This document shows positions 5,408-5,456 of a stretch of 5,456 bases of DNA, one piece after another. The position numbers were made by a program, and so were the translations under genes. Below the pieces are notes generated by a model that ran no database searches, had not been told where the DNA came from, and worked only from the letters and a program-made list of their open reading frames with translations. Numbering within the stretch: the first letter of the stretch is position 1; every line of letters starts with the position of its first letter. This DNA comes from Anaerolineales bacterium (GTDB lineage Bacteria > Chloroflexota > Anaerolineae > Epilineales > JAANWY01): contig JAANWY010000072.1 of NCBI GenBank assembly GCA_018263655.1, positions 1 to 5,456 on the forward strand, given 5' to 3'.

Positions 5408-5456
5408 ATGCCTTCATCCAAGAAGTGTTCAAGCAAATCCAAGCCGAGTCGAAAAA
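5408..5456 (+). CDS. Possible start of a further gene, or unresolved end of window
   Basis: An ATG at 5408, three bases after the propeller stop and preceded by CGGGAATAGG, opens a frame reading MPSSKKCSSKSKPSRK to the window end. This could be the basic N-terminus of a next gene in the operon, but 16 codons are not enough. Two competing readings exist: a plus frame open across 5317-5456 that includes NGNRHAFIQEVFKQIQAESK, and a minus-strand frame ending at a TAA (complement of 5359-5361) that includes LGLDLLEHFLDEGMPIPVAF. I cannot decide among the three. Confidence 0.22.
   Translation, partial: MPSSKKCSSKSKPSRK

Noticed and set aside
1..5456. A complete defence or mobile-element system
   Set aside because: Uma2 has a nuclease-like fold, but no methyltransferase, toxin-antitoxin pair, transposase, integrase or terminal inverted repeats are visible around it.

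Overview
The window looks like a piece of a GC-rich bacterial chromosome, most likely Chloroflexota (an Anaerolineae or Caldilineae type). That call rests on a small Rab/Mgl-like GTPase next to a PAS histidine kinase, a NarL/LuxR output domain with wording typical of that phylum, an Uma2-family nuclease, a DUF7948/SBBP beta-propeller protein, and a G-rich 16-bp tandem repeat. No rRNA or marker gene is present, so the assignment is an inference from protein style.

Layout: (1) Bases 1-84 are the 3' end of a small GTPase gene. (2) Bases 104-1315 hold an intact soluble PAS-HisKA-HATPase sensor kinase, probably co-transcribed with the GTPase. (3) Bases 1317-1904 are the wreck of a second two-component system of the NarL type: only the last ~40 codons of its kinase survive, followed by a G-rich tandem repeat and a response regulator that has lost the centre of its receiver domain. 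The linker of this regulator is still readable in a different frame, and its DNA-binding HTH is back in the first frame. (4) Bases 2000-2650, on the minus strand, hold an Uma2-family PD-(D/E)XK nuclease-like gene, convergent with the regulator and with a good sigma70-type promoter at 2722-2750. (5) Bases 2784-2942, minus strand, are a 52-codon gene remnant. (6) Bases 3114-5405 encode a 763-residue exported or membrane-anchored protein: an N-terminal hydrophobic segment, a DUF7948-like domain and seven SBBP repeats of 64-70 residues. (7) The last 50 bases are ambiguous.

Functionally, the GTPase and PAS kinase suggest a cytoplasmic signalling unit. Its downstream regulator cannot be a normal phosphorylation target because the phospho-acceptor half of the receiver is gone. 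The Uma2 gene and the propeller gene are separate transcription units. At least two places (1315-1590 and 2784-2945) show gene decay or rearrangement, so this is a mobile or eroding accessory region rather than a conserved operon. I found no CRISPR array, tRNA, rRNA, transposase or convincing rho-independent terminator.
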